A stretch of 64,000 bases of DNA from Polytrichum commune (taxonomy: Eukaryota; Streptophyta; Polytrichopsida; Polytrichales; Polytrichaceae): positions 1,304,501 through 1,368,500 of the forward strand of contig OX485808.1 of NCBI GenBank assembly GCA_950295325.1, in the 5' to 3' direction. Of the stretch, positions 46,780 to 58,246 are shown one piece after another (positions within the stretch are counted from its first letter, which is position 1; every line of letters starts with the position of its first letter). A program made the translations under genes and the position numbers. Under the pieces are notes generated by a model, which saw only the letters and a list, made by a program, of their open reading frames with translations, had not been told where the DNA came from and made no database searches.

Positions 46780-47640
46780 ACTGGTGAGCGAGAGTGGAGG
46801 TGGAGAGAACGCATTAAAGTTAAGGGTTGGGGAGGATGAGTAATAAGGTAGCTCATCTACTACACTAACCCCAGCGAGGGAAGAGCAACCTCGGGGAATG
46901 GGAATTGGGTGGACTAGGTAGTCTTTGTGGGGTCGGCCGTGAAAGACTGACTGGGTCTTGCTTCTGGCGCTGCAGCAGCACATGGACTGTGGACATGCTG
47001 TAAGTAAGTTAGTATAACTCGTACAATATGGCCGGCTAACTTAACTGTGCTGCCCCTCCCTCCCTTTCAGCAGGAGTAACTCAACGTCGGTGTTCAAGGT
47101 TGAGGGATAACCATCGCCGTAAGCTTAACTTCACGAATCCTCCAGCTGGACAACAATCTTGTAGGCAACACCACAACAGGCTTGCTTCAAACCACCTGAG
47201 TCATCGAGTCCAAGCTGCTTCTGCAGATTTTTATTTTATTTTATTCCCAGCAACTTAACCCTGGCAGGACGCCTGCAGTGCTCCGACATAGGAGGGAAAG
47301 ATAAACCCAACACTACGTACGTACTTATTTTTCTCAACATTACACACACTAACATTACAAAATTTACAATAACTCTTCTCGCCACTCTCTCGCTCTCTCT
47401 CTCTGGATGCGAAGGAGGTGCGAGCAAATGAACCGCTCGGTATATGAACCCAGAAGCTGAAAACTCCAAAGCAAGCGATTGAAATGGGCACCATGCACAT
47501 TGAATGGAACCACAATTCAACGAAAAATTCGGGCTTTCTGCTATAAGGGGTCGCCTATCGCGAGCCCACAACAGGAACAGGGAGAGCGAAACATGGGAAT
47601 TGCGAAACCGCGATAATGAGAGACGGATAGCTACCGAAAA
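45940..47640 (-). promoter_or_regulatory. Presumed SCAB 5' leader and promoter, microsatellite-rich
   Basis: Upstream of the SCAB start codon. It holds a (TTC)n run (46628-46649), a CTCCCTCTCT tract (46656-46685), a long (GAT)n run (46739-46779) and a CT tract (47387-47403). Composition is richer in GC than intergenic DNA and TC/GA tracts are typical of plant leaders. I cannot place the transcription start or any leader intron. Serine- and Ile-rich ORFs across the runs are artefacts. Confidence 0.4.
46739..46779 (+). repeat. (GAT)n trinucleotide microsatellite
   Basis: Thirteen or so uninterrupted GAT units, a likely length-variable locus in the SCAB upstream region. Confidence 0.9.
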
Positions 47641-48189
47641 GTGGCGATGAAATCCGCGGGAGGCGATGCGAGCTCACTGCGGAGGCAAAATGACTCCACA
47701 GAGCACCAAATTCGACGAGACTGGTCTCGATGGATTGGTGGCCTCCTGGGATGGACCGGGGAAGCCATTACGGCGGATGAAAGCCCGATATCCATTTGTG
47801 ACGGCCGATCTAAGTCAATCCTCGGAAGAGCCTCCGACGAGGCTGCCGACTGCCGAGTGTCGGAGCGGGCCCCGTACTGACACGTGGCAACGGCTTTTTG
47901 TCCTGCTCGCCCCCTCGTGTTGTCGTTTTGTGCCTCTCCTTCAGCTTATCCTATGAGCAGCTGGCTAACCCTGAGGGGCTTGAACTGAGTCGTCAAGGTT
48001 ACGGAGCCTTTATGTGTTTTTTACGGGTTCCCAAACTTCCCATTGGGAGACAATCTTCAAAGTCCAATGACGAAGTCCGAGGCCACACGCGACTTATTAC
48101 CGTAGTATCATGCCACCTTCCACACTAATTCATCCCTTTTCGAAGCGGAAGTGCTAAGCTAGCTAGATGGGTCTTCAATGGCCACTTAT

Positions 48190-48610
48190 TCCATCCACAT
48201 AGCCCGCTTCTCCTAGGATATGAAAACACACGATTAGCACGAGATGGTGAGCAAATCCAAATCAAGGCCATAGCCACTTTCCGCATCGTTTTCAGAGTTC
48301 ATATGAGTATCATATTCATTGTCAAAGTTAAGATTCTCGTGCTCATTAAATGGTCATGTAGGTTCCCCCCCCCCCCCCTCCCATTACATTGACCATTGAG
48401 TTCAGAATAGTTTTCATGTTTGGAGCACACATATCAATCTCGTTTAAATACATGTCTTTTTGGTACCCGTTCTTGGAGTTGCATCTAACCACATATATAG
48501 CACTCAAATATAAGTGTCCAATGAAGATAAGTAATCGAATTAGGCACGTCCACCTTAAAGGTGTGTATACCCAAAACCAACACCGAGAAATCTTGTACAA
48601 CATGTACATA
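48190..48610 (+). repeat. R1 repeat, copy 11, with a C14 tract
   Basis: Shows the fullest R1 order: CTCCTAGGATATGAAAACAC, GATTAGCACGAGATGGT, CATTGTCAAAGTTAAGATTC, GTGCTCATTAAATGGTCATG, TAGGTT, C-run (48365-48378), TTGACCATTGAGTTCAGAAT, AATCTCGTTTAAATACATGT, TTTTTGGTACC and CACTCAAATATAAGTGTCC. The ORFs spanning it are repeat-derived. Confidence 0.7.
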
Positions 48611-48812
48611 CTAAATATGGATGTGTCTTGTATGAAAATATGATGTAGGTGTTTGTTCCAGGTCGCTTATGGATGAAACTTTAAGCCTTTTGCATATGGT
48701 ATCCAACACAATTTGTTCTTCAATGCGGTAGAATACTCTCGATCTTTCGAATGGGAAGATATATAAATTTGTCCATTCTAATAATTATTTTGTCGAGTTT
48801 TCGGTGTGCTTA

Positions 48813-49191
48813 GGGTGAGTTTCCATGTATGCCACTCGCCCACTAGATTCTAGTGCAAATAAGGACAAGCCTGCCCAAATGTAGAGGGAATCTAGTGGGG
48901 GTAGGGTTCATATGTGCCAACTAGCTACTCCCATCTTCTCATTTCCAAGACCACCTACTAACCTCCTCCTCCTAAAATCAGTCTTCAATCCTTTGGTGAC
49001 TAACACTTGTCAATTTAAGATTCTTTAGTGGGCGCATGGAAGTCTAGCGGCATGTGTCCACGGCCCTCCACATTCTTAGCAGACCGCCGGAATGTGGTTT
49101 AATAGTAGCTTGTGCTAAACTACATGCGGACACCTTTGACCCATTATTATCTAGAATCTAGTGGGCTAGTGGCCTACATAGAAACTCACCC
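48813..49191. mobile_element. GGGTGAG-type Harbinger-like MITE with TTA duplication
   Basis: Termini GGGTGAGTTTCCATGTATGC and the inverse of GGGTGAGTTTCTATGTAGGC. The inverted match continues about 41 bp, through CCCACTAGATTCTAG, with roughly four mismatches. TTA stands at 48810-48812 and 49192-49194. It is 379 bp and non-coding. Confidence 0.88.
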
Positions 49192-49199
49192 TTACTTTA

Positions 49200-50790
49200 C
49201 ACATCACATAACTATTGACTAAAACCATGATAAATTTGATATGGCACAAGAATGAAATACAATTTAACATGCAAAGTGTTGAACTTGCCATTGTACTATA
49301 ATGGTAATGATAATGGGTTTTGGATCGTTAGGATAACAATGGTTTTTTGTGGGGTGGGAGGGTGGAGGGTTGTGGTGGGCAGTTTGTAACGGAGGTACAC
49401 AACAAATAATTAGCACATCAAGACACTACAAGTAAGTTAGACATTGTGGGTCACACCAATTTGGGAGATTGTCATATTGTCAAACATGTATGCCTAGTGC
49501 ACTAAACATATGATTTAGTGTGAGCCAAACTATTAATCATCAACCCAATCTACTTGTCTTGTAAACAATGGGTGATAACTAGAGAGAATGTCATATGGCA
49601 CTTGGTGCTACATGACAAAAGTCATGTAAACCACTCTAATTAACATAGCACACCAATTTTATTGCCACACTAAATCAGTTCTTTAGTGTACTAGGTTTGG
49701 GATCTTATCTTCGAGGGGATCCGAATCATGTATTTGTATTCATTTCATGTGTTTGAGTAGGAGATCATCATGTGTGTGTTAACTCTATAAATCAATTTGA
49801 AGATTTAAGATTACCCAAGCAAATGGCAAACAAACAAGAGATGAATCTACCCCCAAAACCAAAAATGCCATGAGCCACATAAAAAGAAGAAGTTTTTGAA
49901 ATTGACATGGACATGTTGTTATACTTCTTGATAGATTGAACATGATAACAAATCCTCTTCTAGGTAACAACAACCAATGAAACCCATCTTGAAGAGATGA
50001 TTCTTTTCACTAGTTTCAATATAAAAAGAGATTAAAAAGTCAATATTTTCAAATAATCTTGTATCACAAATATAAGGGTAACAATATATAGGATTAAAGG
50101 GTACTCCATTCACACTTCCAACAAATGTAAAAAGACTTAAAACACATTTATCTGAAGAAGGAACAAATTGGTCCATGCAAAAATCAACCTTGCTTTCCAA
50201 TTTTGAGGTCCAAATCATTTTTTGAAACATTTCTCTTACAATTCGTGGATAAAGACCCTCCCCGTAAAATAGTACTATACAAATCTCCTCACTGCACCCT
50301 CCACAAGATCTTCCAACCCTACATTTTCTAACTAGTCAATACCAACTTTGTTTCTCAAAAAACATTTTGTTGTATTGACCATAAACTGACATTTAAGTAT
50401 ATTTGGATAAACTACTTGTCCACCTATAATAAGGCATGTGTACTTGTGGGGACAAAAGCATTAGACGACAACAACAAAAGCAACAACGCAACAACTACAA
50501 CTTCGAATGTTTGTATTCCATGTTTGCCAACCACCATATTTATGCAGTTTTACGATATGATGTACACCGTATCGGTAGTTGGAATTGTCCAACATCCATG
50601 CATAAATCCAAATCTACTTCAACCCTAGTTCACATTGTTTTTCTCCAACATAATCTCATCTCCACCCAATGAGACAAAACATTGTACAATATCCCCTATT
50701 TCATAACCTCCATTTTAAATCTCATAACAAATTCACACGACCTTTCATTTCAAGCCCCCCCCCCCCCCCAACTTGACATAATGAATAATA
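49200..50790. other. Intergenic, no supported gene
   Basis: AT-rich with fortuitous ORFs, the largest a 103-codon - strand frame at 49919-50230 without recognisable motifs. A C-run lies at 50757-50769. No terminal repeats found. Confidence 0.4.
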
Positions 50791-50797
50791 AACCAAT

Positions 50798-50953
50798 AGC
50801 CCACTCACACTTACTGGTGCGGGCCACTAGTGAACAGTTCCTACTAGCAAGGACCACTTTTAGAGTTGGTTTAGCCAGTGAGAGCCACTGGATGTAACCA
50901 ATGTTGGTAGGAACCGATCACTAGTGGCCCACACCAGTAAGTGTGGGTGGGCT
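50798..50953. mobile_element. 156-bp fold-back element
   Basis: The left arm AGCCCACTCACACTTACTGG then TGCGGGCCACTAGTGA pairs with the right arm TCACTAGTGGCCCACACCAG then TAAGTGTGGGTGGGCT. Arms are about 50 bp with few mismatches, with an inner sequence of about 55 bp that is itself partly symmetric. Confidence 0.8.
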
Positions 50954-50999
50954 GTAAATGTAGTCTCCTCTACATTTCTATCAAGGTTGCCCCCCAGAC

Positions 51000-52285
51000 T
51001 AGAAGTGTGCAATACCACCTCAATAGGAGTTCCCAAGGTAAGCCTCAATCACCATCTCTTCACAAACATTCCAAACAAACTCCATTTTTGAAACTTTTTT
51101 TTTTTTTCAGTATTGATGAAATTGAAGTCTCCTCTACATTAATTTGGAATGCCACTTCCAACGCTAGTGTTGACTCTAAGCCCCAATTCCCCGATGTTGC
51201 ATAAGAATTTCATGTGAACTATGTTCTCAAAACTGGTTCTTCAATATTGATGGAAATCTCTCCTCTGCAATTATGTTAACCTTTTCTCCAATGTAAATAC
51301 AATCTTCCTCCAAAGAACTACACTAAATGTTGTATTTAGCATCACTTACTATTTGGAATTATGCAATGCTATAACCATTCATTGTATATCTCGTTTTTTT
51401 GCCAACAAAGGTCAGATTGGATGTTGCACATTATCGAACATTATCATTTTTACTAGGTAAATTTTCCATTAGAAATTGAAGATATAGCATTGTGTACCTT
51501 CAAATAGTAAATGACACTAAATACAATATATATATAGTGTAGTATTGTGTAGTATAAGTGTAACGAGGTTATGGTGGTAAGCCCCAATGGCCAGGATTTC
51601 ATAACAATACCATACAAACACCATTTTCAAGACTCTTCTTTTTTTCTTTCCAATGTTTATGAAATACTCTACTCTACATGAACATGAATTCATACTTTCA
51701 ACATCATTACTGCACACTACTAGTGTTGACAGTAAGCTCCAATCCCCAAAGATCATCACAAATCCAATCCTCTACAATAGTATGAAAATCCATCTTAATC
51801 GCTAGTACTATGCAATATGAGTGTTAATGGTAAGCCCTATTTCCTAGACTTTTATAACAAATCCATATATTAAACTCTCATTAATAAACCTTTTTAATTT
51901 CTACTTCGATGAAATTCTCTCCTCTACATTAATATGAAATTATGCTTCTAGCACTAATACTGCACATTACTAGTGTTGGTCAACAATAGACCCCTAACCA
52001 CCAGATGTCATTGCAAACCCACAAAACCTATGTTTTTTGACTTTTTATTTTCAATATTGATAAGATCTTTTCCTTTACATCAAAAGAAAATGTGGAGTAC
52101 TAGTATTGAAGGTAAACGCCAAACCCCATAATTCTTGTAACAAATTCATGCAACCTCCATTTTTCAAAAAAAATAAAAATTCAATATTGATGAAATTATC
52201 TCCCCCATGTTATTATAAAATTCTATCTCCAATGCTAGAATCGTGCAATTCTAGTGTTGACAGTGTAAACCTCAATCTCAAAACA
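51000..52285. repeat. Degenerate tandem repeat (~190-200 bp period)
   Basis: The theme ATTGATGAAATT(C/A)TCTCCTCTAC, ATTAATATGAAAT, TCCAACACTAGT, TTGACAGTAAGCC(C)CAAT recurs near 50960, 51110, 51245, 51650, 51775, 51905, 52065 and 52185. It is strongly diverged and non-coding. The CTAC-type MITE at 51317-51543 interrupts it. Confidence 0.5.
51317..51543. mobile_element. CTAC-type MITE, copy 4
   Basis: The left end ACTACACTAAATGTTGTATT and right end AATACAATATATATATAGTG then TAGT are inverted repeats; the inner arm words TTACTATTTGGAATTATGCA and CAAATAGTAAATGAC also pair. About 227 bp. Closely related in sequence to the copy at 54981. Confidence 0.7.
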
Positions 52286-52291
52286 CAACTA

Positions 52292-52779
52292 CAGTCCGCC
52301 CTCTATAAATGTTAGGCTCTGGAGTAAAATTTTCCTAACATTTATAGTGAGTTAACATTGTAACAATTATAAAGGGAGCTTTTTGAATGCTTAACAAATA
52401 TAAATTCATTACAATTATGAAGGGAGAGTTTTGCAAAATTATCATATATAAAATATGTGTATCAAATCAATCTTTTATTTTTATGAAACAAAATAAGAAT
52501 CAATATAGTCCAGATGAATAATTTGATCACAAAAGTCAAATTTGGTGGTTTTTGCCACTTTGAAAGGTTGTGAGTCAATGTAATGGATGTCATCACACAA
52601 TATTGGATGTATATCATAGGTTAACATTTATAAGTGGCAAATTAACAAAGAGGGGAGTAAATTATTGTTAACATTTAACATAGTTAACATTCTAATTAGC
52701 AATATGAGGGGAGTGTGATTTTGTTAACAAATACAATGAGTTAACGTTTATAAGTGTAACATTTATCGAGGGTGGACTG
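52292..52779. mobile_element. Emigrant/pogo-type MITE with TA duplication
   Basis: The left TIR is CAGTCCGCCCTCTATAAATG then TTA and the right TIR, as complement, CAGTCCACCCTCGATAAATG then TTA. TA flanks both sides (52290-52291 and 52780-52781). The CAGT...CTCTATAAAT terminus and TA target fit the Emigrant/pogo branch of Tc1/mariner. It is 488 bp, with internal GTTAACATTTATAAGTG repeats and no transposase. Confidence 0.85.
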
Positions 52780-53527
52780 TACATTGTTCTAATAAAATAT
52801 TGCAACACACACTATTTTTGTAAATAAATCATGTGAATCCCCTATTTGGGGGGCTTCCTCTGCCTCACACTAATTTTTCTATCCCAATGTTCTTGAGACT
52901 ATCAAAATTAATGAGCTTTAATCATTTTTATTTATTTTTTGTTAGAACACGAAAGTTTCATAAATTTAAATAAGGCCATTATTCCAACATTAACATATGG
53001 CATTCATTCAAAAAATACATTAGTGTAGCTGTTGATGTTTCTATAATAAAATCTTGTTTTGCTCAAAGAAAACATCATCATTACCTCAAATCACATTATT
53101 TGTATACGTTCGAAGTTTAGTGCGACATTTAGAAAATTACACTTGGGCCCACTTCACACGAGAGTTTGAGGGCCCTTGACATGTGGTATACAAATTATGC
53201 GATGGATCAAGAAGCTAGAGACATTCCAAGTTCACTTTACGTTAAATTTTGAGGGCTTGAGGGACCTAAGAAATTTAAAAGGATGAGAAATCTACACAAC
53301 ATCGTACATGAAATCAAGTAGATAATGTTGCATGATGTGCCGGATATAGGCATATCAAAGAGAGGTGGGTTCAATGCAAAACTAGGAAGTTGTTACAAGA
53401 AATTAAATTGCCATTGGCTCTTATAAAATTATATTGCCAGAGTGGGGTCCCAAACTACCTACTATTTTGGATTCTCCAAATAATATGGTGTTGTCCCTCA
53501 ACATGATCCACTCTCAATTGAAACTAA

Positions 53528-54330
53528 GGGCCACTTCACACATGAGACTAAGAGCCCGTGACCTTTACATTTCAAGCACTTTCATTGGTGGAAAAGGCGG
53601 AGCCGGTCCAAGTTCGCTTCACACTACGCTTGAGGGACCAACGGAATATGTGAATGCAAGATGGATGTAAAGCCTACATGGCTTCCTACATGGCATCAAA
53701 TGGGCACGGGTAGATCACTCTAAGGCATTTTTGTGCACCACGTGCGGCTGGGGGTTTTTTGTTTTGGGGCTATTTACCTTCAAGGGCTGAATTAAAGCCT
53801 CCCTATAATTACTTAAATTTCAAAAATGGCCCATTTGTTTGCACCCTTCCATTACTTGTATTATCCAAGTCACTGCAATTTTTTGTACTCTATATTCCTT
53901 TTAAGTAATAAACGGGCGTGGGGAAGACGACCCCAACGACGGTGCGTTCCCTTTTCATCCATTTTTTGACAGACGGAAATCTCAATTATCATCCATCCCC
54001 GTGAGTCCTAAACCCATTTACATACCATACTAAACATACCTTCTAGGATCCTTATCTTCAACCCCTATATTAATTTTACAAAAAAATAATGGCCCACGTT
54101 TTATGTCCATCTAACTTACTTATAATGGGATTGTCTACATTTAATGGCCCCTTCATTATTTGGAATTCCTTTATAATTTTTTATTTCAAATGATTTTAAT
54201 CCTCTCTATATTATGCCGCACGTCGTTTTTAAAATGCACTAAGTGATCTACCCGTGCAAATGGGTCACGTTTCATGGCCACTTGGACTATTTTCAAAAAC
54301 CACCTCTTGGAGGTAGGCCTAACACAAATC
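53528..54330. mobile_element. Harbinger-like MITE broken by a Mutator-like MITE
   Basis: Starts GGGCCACTTCACACATGAGA after TAA. It follows the reverse of the element at 12025-12523 up to CATCAAATGGG, is interrupted by the element at 53706-54255, and resumes as CAAATGGGTCACGTTTCATG and CACCTCTTGGAGGTAGGCCT. The right terminus is not clear; similarity fades after about 54330. Confidence 0.65.
53706..54255 (-). mobile_element. Mutator-like MITE, second copy
   Basis: It is the reverse complement of 16419-16920 over most of its length. Termini ACGGGTAGATCACTCTAAGG and AAGTGATCTACCCGT. The flanking target copies TCAAATGGGC and GCAAATGGGT agree in eight of ten bases. It is 550 bp; about 60 bp near 53912-53975 (GGGCGTGGGGAAGACGACCC) has no counterpart in the first copy. 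Confidence 0.85.
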
Positions 54331-54980
54331 CGGGGGGTATTACTTCATAGTGACCCACGCACGCCATTTAGGTTTCCAATGAAGAGCCCACCCCCTGGGG
54401 GCATCTCAAAGAAATAACTCACCTCCCACACATCGTTTTTCGCTCTTGTGATTACTAAGGAGCAATAATTTGTCATAATTGTACATGTTTGGCTTAGTTG
54501 GCGTCGCGAATAAGGAGCTCACCCGTCCCTAATCATTTCTCACTTTTAATAGAACCCTTCCCAAGTTGACGAGGATCTCCGTCCCGCCATCGAAACAATT
54601 GGCCTCCCCAAATGCATAATTGTGTGACAATCATGTGTCCCGGGCCTAAAATTGGAGCCCTAACGGGTGCTCCGTCACACACCGGGCATCGCACATAATG
54701 AGACCCATTGCCCTCCCAATTTAGCTCCCCTTTGGCACCCGGGTCCAAAGCACCCCAAATTTGACCCAAAAGCTTGGATACCGTCAACTTTCTTATGCTA
54801 TTCACGCAAGCAAGGAGCCAATCGCGTGTGGGGGTGGGGCACATACTTCAAGGACGATCCGAAACAGAATTCGGGTAGATAAAGAGAACAACCGGCCGTT
54901 TCATGGTACTCCTACTCGCCCTTTACACACGGACCAAGAGCCAAGACCATGAAAATCAATGGAACGGGGAGATCCAACCG

Positions 54981-55207
54981 ACTCCACTAAATGTGATATT
55001 TAGTGTGACTTGCTATTTGGAATTACGCAATGCTATATCTATTTACTCCACATATCTCATATTTTATCAACAAATGTGAAATTGGTAGTTTGGACATTGT
55101 AGAATATTGACAACTTTACTTGGTGAAAAGTGATCTCAATAGTAAAAAGATATAGCACAATGTATATCCAAATAGTAAGTCACACTAAATATCATGTTTG
55201 GTGTAGT
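54981..55207. mobile_element. CTAC-type MITE, copy 5
   Basis: Left ACTCCACTAAATGTGATATT and right AATATCATGTTTGGTGTAGT are inverted repeats that continue through TAGTGTGACTTACTATTTGG. 227 bp. It sits at the same position within the host repeat as copy 1 does at 3948. Confidence 0.75.
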
Positions 55208-55237
55208 TACGGATGTATTGGTTGAGTATGAGGAATA

Positions 55238-57280
55238 CAAGTCTAACCCCGATAATATGACACCTCGACTATATGACCCATTCCCCGTCGACCCAATTTT
55301 TCTATTGTTAATTTGCCCCGGTATTACGGTTGCAACGTTCGTAATACGGCCATTTTTTTAGGCCCATTTTGTCATATAATAGAGGTAATTACTGCATGTA
55401 GGTGGTGGGACCAACACTAGGATTTGTCTTGGGATCGGGGGGGTACATGGTGAATTCATCAATGGGTTAATTGAAGTTAGCTCAAGTTTGGTTGTTTTGA
55501 GCTTTGGTTTTGAAACAAACATTGCACTTTTGAGTCTTTGGGTTCAGGTGGAGGTTGAGGGTTTAATAGGGATTGTTGGGTATGCGAACTAGAATCTTGA
55601 AGTTGTTGATTGCTCTTCTCGATTCAGAATTTGTCCTGACACCTTAATCTCACATCTCTCTAGATTGGAAATTTCAGTCTTGGCCGAGTTGTACTCCTAG
55701 AATTTGCCCATGGCACTCTTCAATTTCTTGGCCCGGAGGTGACAGTAGTTTTGAGTGGCCGGTGCATTTCATTTCATTTATGAATTCGACACTTTCGGTG
55801 TTGATGGCCACATCTGCACACAAAACAACTTGCGCACAATTTAGTAAGTAGTGACCTCTTGCACATTGCTTATGGCAGCAAAAGATGTTTATAATATGAA
55901 TGAGACTAGTATATTTTATCGTGCCCAACCAAACAAGACACTAAGCGCAAGGAAAAGTTTGTGGGCGCAAAATTCAAAAGGACCGTTTCACTCTTGCTTT
56001 TGTTGTAAACACAACAAACACTAAACAAGTTGAAACCTGTAATTATTTTCAAATCTCTACACCCAAGATGCTTTGGAAGGTGGTTGCCAACAAATTATGT
56101 ATGGTGGTTTGCAAACCAAGCGGCCTGGATGACATCAGATGTATTTGAAAGTTGGATGATGAGCCTCAATGTACATTTCAAATCTCAAAAGTGGAAGGTA
56201 TTTTTTTTAATGGGCAATTTTGCTACTCGTTCCCTTGAGCATGTTGGTAAGGGTGAATCATTTGGTTTTCCAACCTTGCAATTGAGCAATATTATTTTTG
56301 TTTTCTTATCACCTAAAGTTAAAAGTGTGGTACAACCCTTGGATCAAGGAATAATTGCTTCGTTCAAAGTTTAGTATACGAAGTTTTTATAATGGGTTCT
56401 CTCTCAATTTGATTCTTGTACTACTCATTGGGACTTGAGGAAAATAGTGCCTAATGTAAGGCATGCTATTATGTCATGCTCTCAAGTGTAGAGAGAGATG
56501 AATCCCCAAATCATACGAAAAAACTAGAGGAAGTCCAAGATTTTACTTGCAAATTGGAGTGCCAATTTTGCCATGGATGAAGAACATGAGAATGAAAGAA
56601 TAAAAGAAGCAAAAAAATGCATTGGCAAGTCTCATTGCCTCTTTGAATCTTGGAAGTGAAGAAATGCCTATTGAAGAATATGTGCAATTGGTAGGAGAGG
56701 AAAATTATTGATACATAGTAGAATATGTCTGAATTGGTGGATTTGGCATGGGGTAGAGAAATCCATTTGGGTTTAGATTTGAATGAAGAGCCAATGGAGG
56801 GGAGTGATGTGGATGACCAATCTGCACCAATAGCAAAGCTTCCTCAACCCCATGGGTATGCCCAATTACTATCAAATTTTGCAATGGAGCATCTTTGGAA
56901 CTTTCAATTGTAGATGTGATGAACATGCAATCTTTCATGGATGAATTGAACAAGAAGTCAATTTCCAACATCAACAGACATCACCTTAAGACAATAGATT
57001 CTTACTTTCATAGTGTGAGATATGGTCAAGACATCATCATGAGACTATATAAATTTTAACTCCATAATGTGTGACACTGTGAGTATATTTCTTTATTAAT
57101 TTAATGCTCTTTCACATTTATGTATCTTCATTGTGTATACAAGATGACATTTTACATTGAATTAGGCCATTTTCTTGAAAAAACCTCAATAGTACAACAT
57201 TTGAGACCAAAATGTCATATTTTGCAGAATACGACATTTTCTTGCACAACCAAACGTGTCATATTAAAGGGGGAGAACAA
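55238..57280 (+). mobile_element. Pogo-like DNA transposon with a decayed transposase
   Basis: The left end CAAGTCTAACCCCGATAATA then TGACAC and the right end, as complement, TTGTTCTCCCCCTTTAATAT then GACAC are imperfect inverted repeats. TA is duplicated at 55236-55237 and 57281-57282. It is 2,043 bp. It carries the relic transposase at about 55990-57010 and is the longer relative of the element at 24850-25947. Confidence 0.82.
55990..57010 (+). pseudogene. Pogo/Tigger-type DDE transposase, multiply disrupted
   Basis: The longest frame (56030-56374) has the family words NQAAWMTSDVFESW, FFLMGNFATRSLEHVGKGES and KVKSVVQPLDQGIIASFKV. After a stop at 56372-56374 the same alignment continues with DLRKIVPNVRHAIM, and later GREIHLGLDLNEEPMEG and YAQLLSNFAMEH, in changing frames. 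Pogo-type transposases carry Asp-Asn in the LMDN motif; here Gly stands for that catalytic Asp (LMGN), while the Asp of QPLDQG is kept. The N-terminal CENP-B-like DNA-binding part is not seen. Stops and frameshifts make it non-functional. Confidence 0.85.
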
Positions 57281-57479
57281 TAACCAATTGAAGTTCAAGA
57301 CTTCAAGAATATTACCTATCATTTCATAAGTATTTAGAGAATATACCTCAAATGAATAAAGAAAACCCGCAAGATGTCAACATGTAACTGGTTGGACTTG
57401 GAAACAATAGGATCTCGACCGATTATGCCCAAAAATCTCCCCAGACATTGTTGAAATTCATCCAAAGGCAATACCATGG

Positions 57480-57900
57480 GAAATAAAAATCCACTTTTGC
57501 AATTGATGGGCCCTCAAGCTGAGCGAAATGTGAAAGTGGATCATGTTGAGGGACCACAACATACTGAATGTTCGAGTTTGAGGTCCCCACCATGGCAATA
57601 CAATATCTCTAGGAGCCAATGGCAATTTCATTGATTATCACAACCTCTAGTTCTTGCATTAAACCCACAACTTCTTGACGAAGCCAACGCAATATTTGGT
57701 AGGCCATGAAACATTATCCACATGTTGCCATGTCGGAGACTATGTAAAATTTTCATCCATTCAAATTCCTTTGGTTCCTTAGGCCTTCAAGATCTAGTGT
57801 AGAGTGAACTTGGACCGTCTCCGGCTTCTCAACCAATCACGTAATTTGTATATCACAGGACAAGGGCCCTCAAGCTCTAATGTATAATGGCCCTCAATAA
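57480..57900. mobile_element. CTTCACAC-group Harbinger-like remnant
   Basis: Contains GGGCCCTCAAGCTGAGCGAA, AGTGAACTTGGACCGTCTCC, CTTCTCAACCAATCACG and a right end TGTATAATGGCCC. These words match the elements at 12025 and 53528. Its termini are worn and no target duplication is visible. Confidence 0.5.
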
Positions 57901-58017
57901 CCCAGCTATCATCTATGAGAACTTGCTAAGAGGTGGGCTGTCTCTTTTCTTTTTTTAACTTTTAGGACATACTTTAACTTTCTTTCACTCAGTATTTTGA
58001 CTGGATTTCTAAAGTGC

Positions 58018-58246
58018 TACAGTACACCGTTGATGGCATTTTGTCACTTCCTATTCCGAGTTACATTATGCTATAACTTTGTATGATAGATCTCCTTTTT
58101 TTACCAACAAATGTGAAATTGATTGTTTGGACAGTATAGAACACTAACATCTTTACTTGGTAAAAAAAACTACACCAGCAATAAAATGTTATAGAAATGC
58201 GCAACTCCAAATAGTAAGTGACACTAAATACCATAAACGGTGTAGT
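58018..58246. mobile_element. CTAC-type MITE, copy 6
   Basis: Left TACAGTACACCGTTGATGGC then ATTTTGTCAC and right GTGACACTAAATACCATAAA then CGGTGTAGT are inverted repeats; inner arms TTCCGAGTTACATTATGCTA and CGCAACTCCAAATAGTAAGT also pair. A partial AACCGGTT repeat follows directly (58248-58365). Confidence 0.7.

Larger units (their letters stand above)
54956..57450 (-). repeat. 'AACCGGTT' repeat carrying two nested insertions
   Basis: Its pieces are 54956-54980 (GGAACGGGGAGATCCAACCG), 55208-55237 (GTTGAGTATGAGGAATA) and 57281-57450 (TTGAAGTTCAAGACTTCAAG ... GATTATGCCCAAAAATCTCC). Joined, these follow the order of 11566-11796 in reverse. A CTAC-type MITE and a pogo-like element fill the two gaps. 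Confidence 0.7.

Noticed and set aside
47641..47956. GC-rich + strand ORFs
   Set aside because: GC-rich composition makes ORFs likely by chance; no family, splice partner or start context was recognised.
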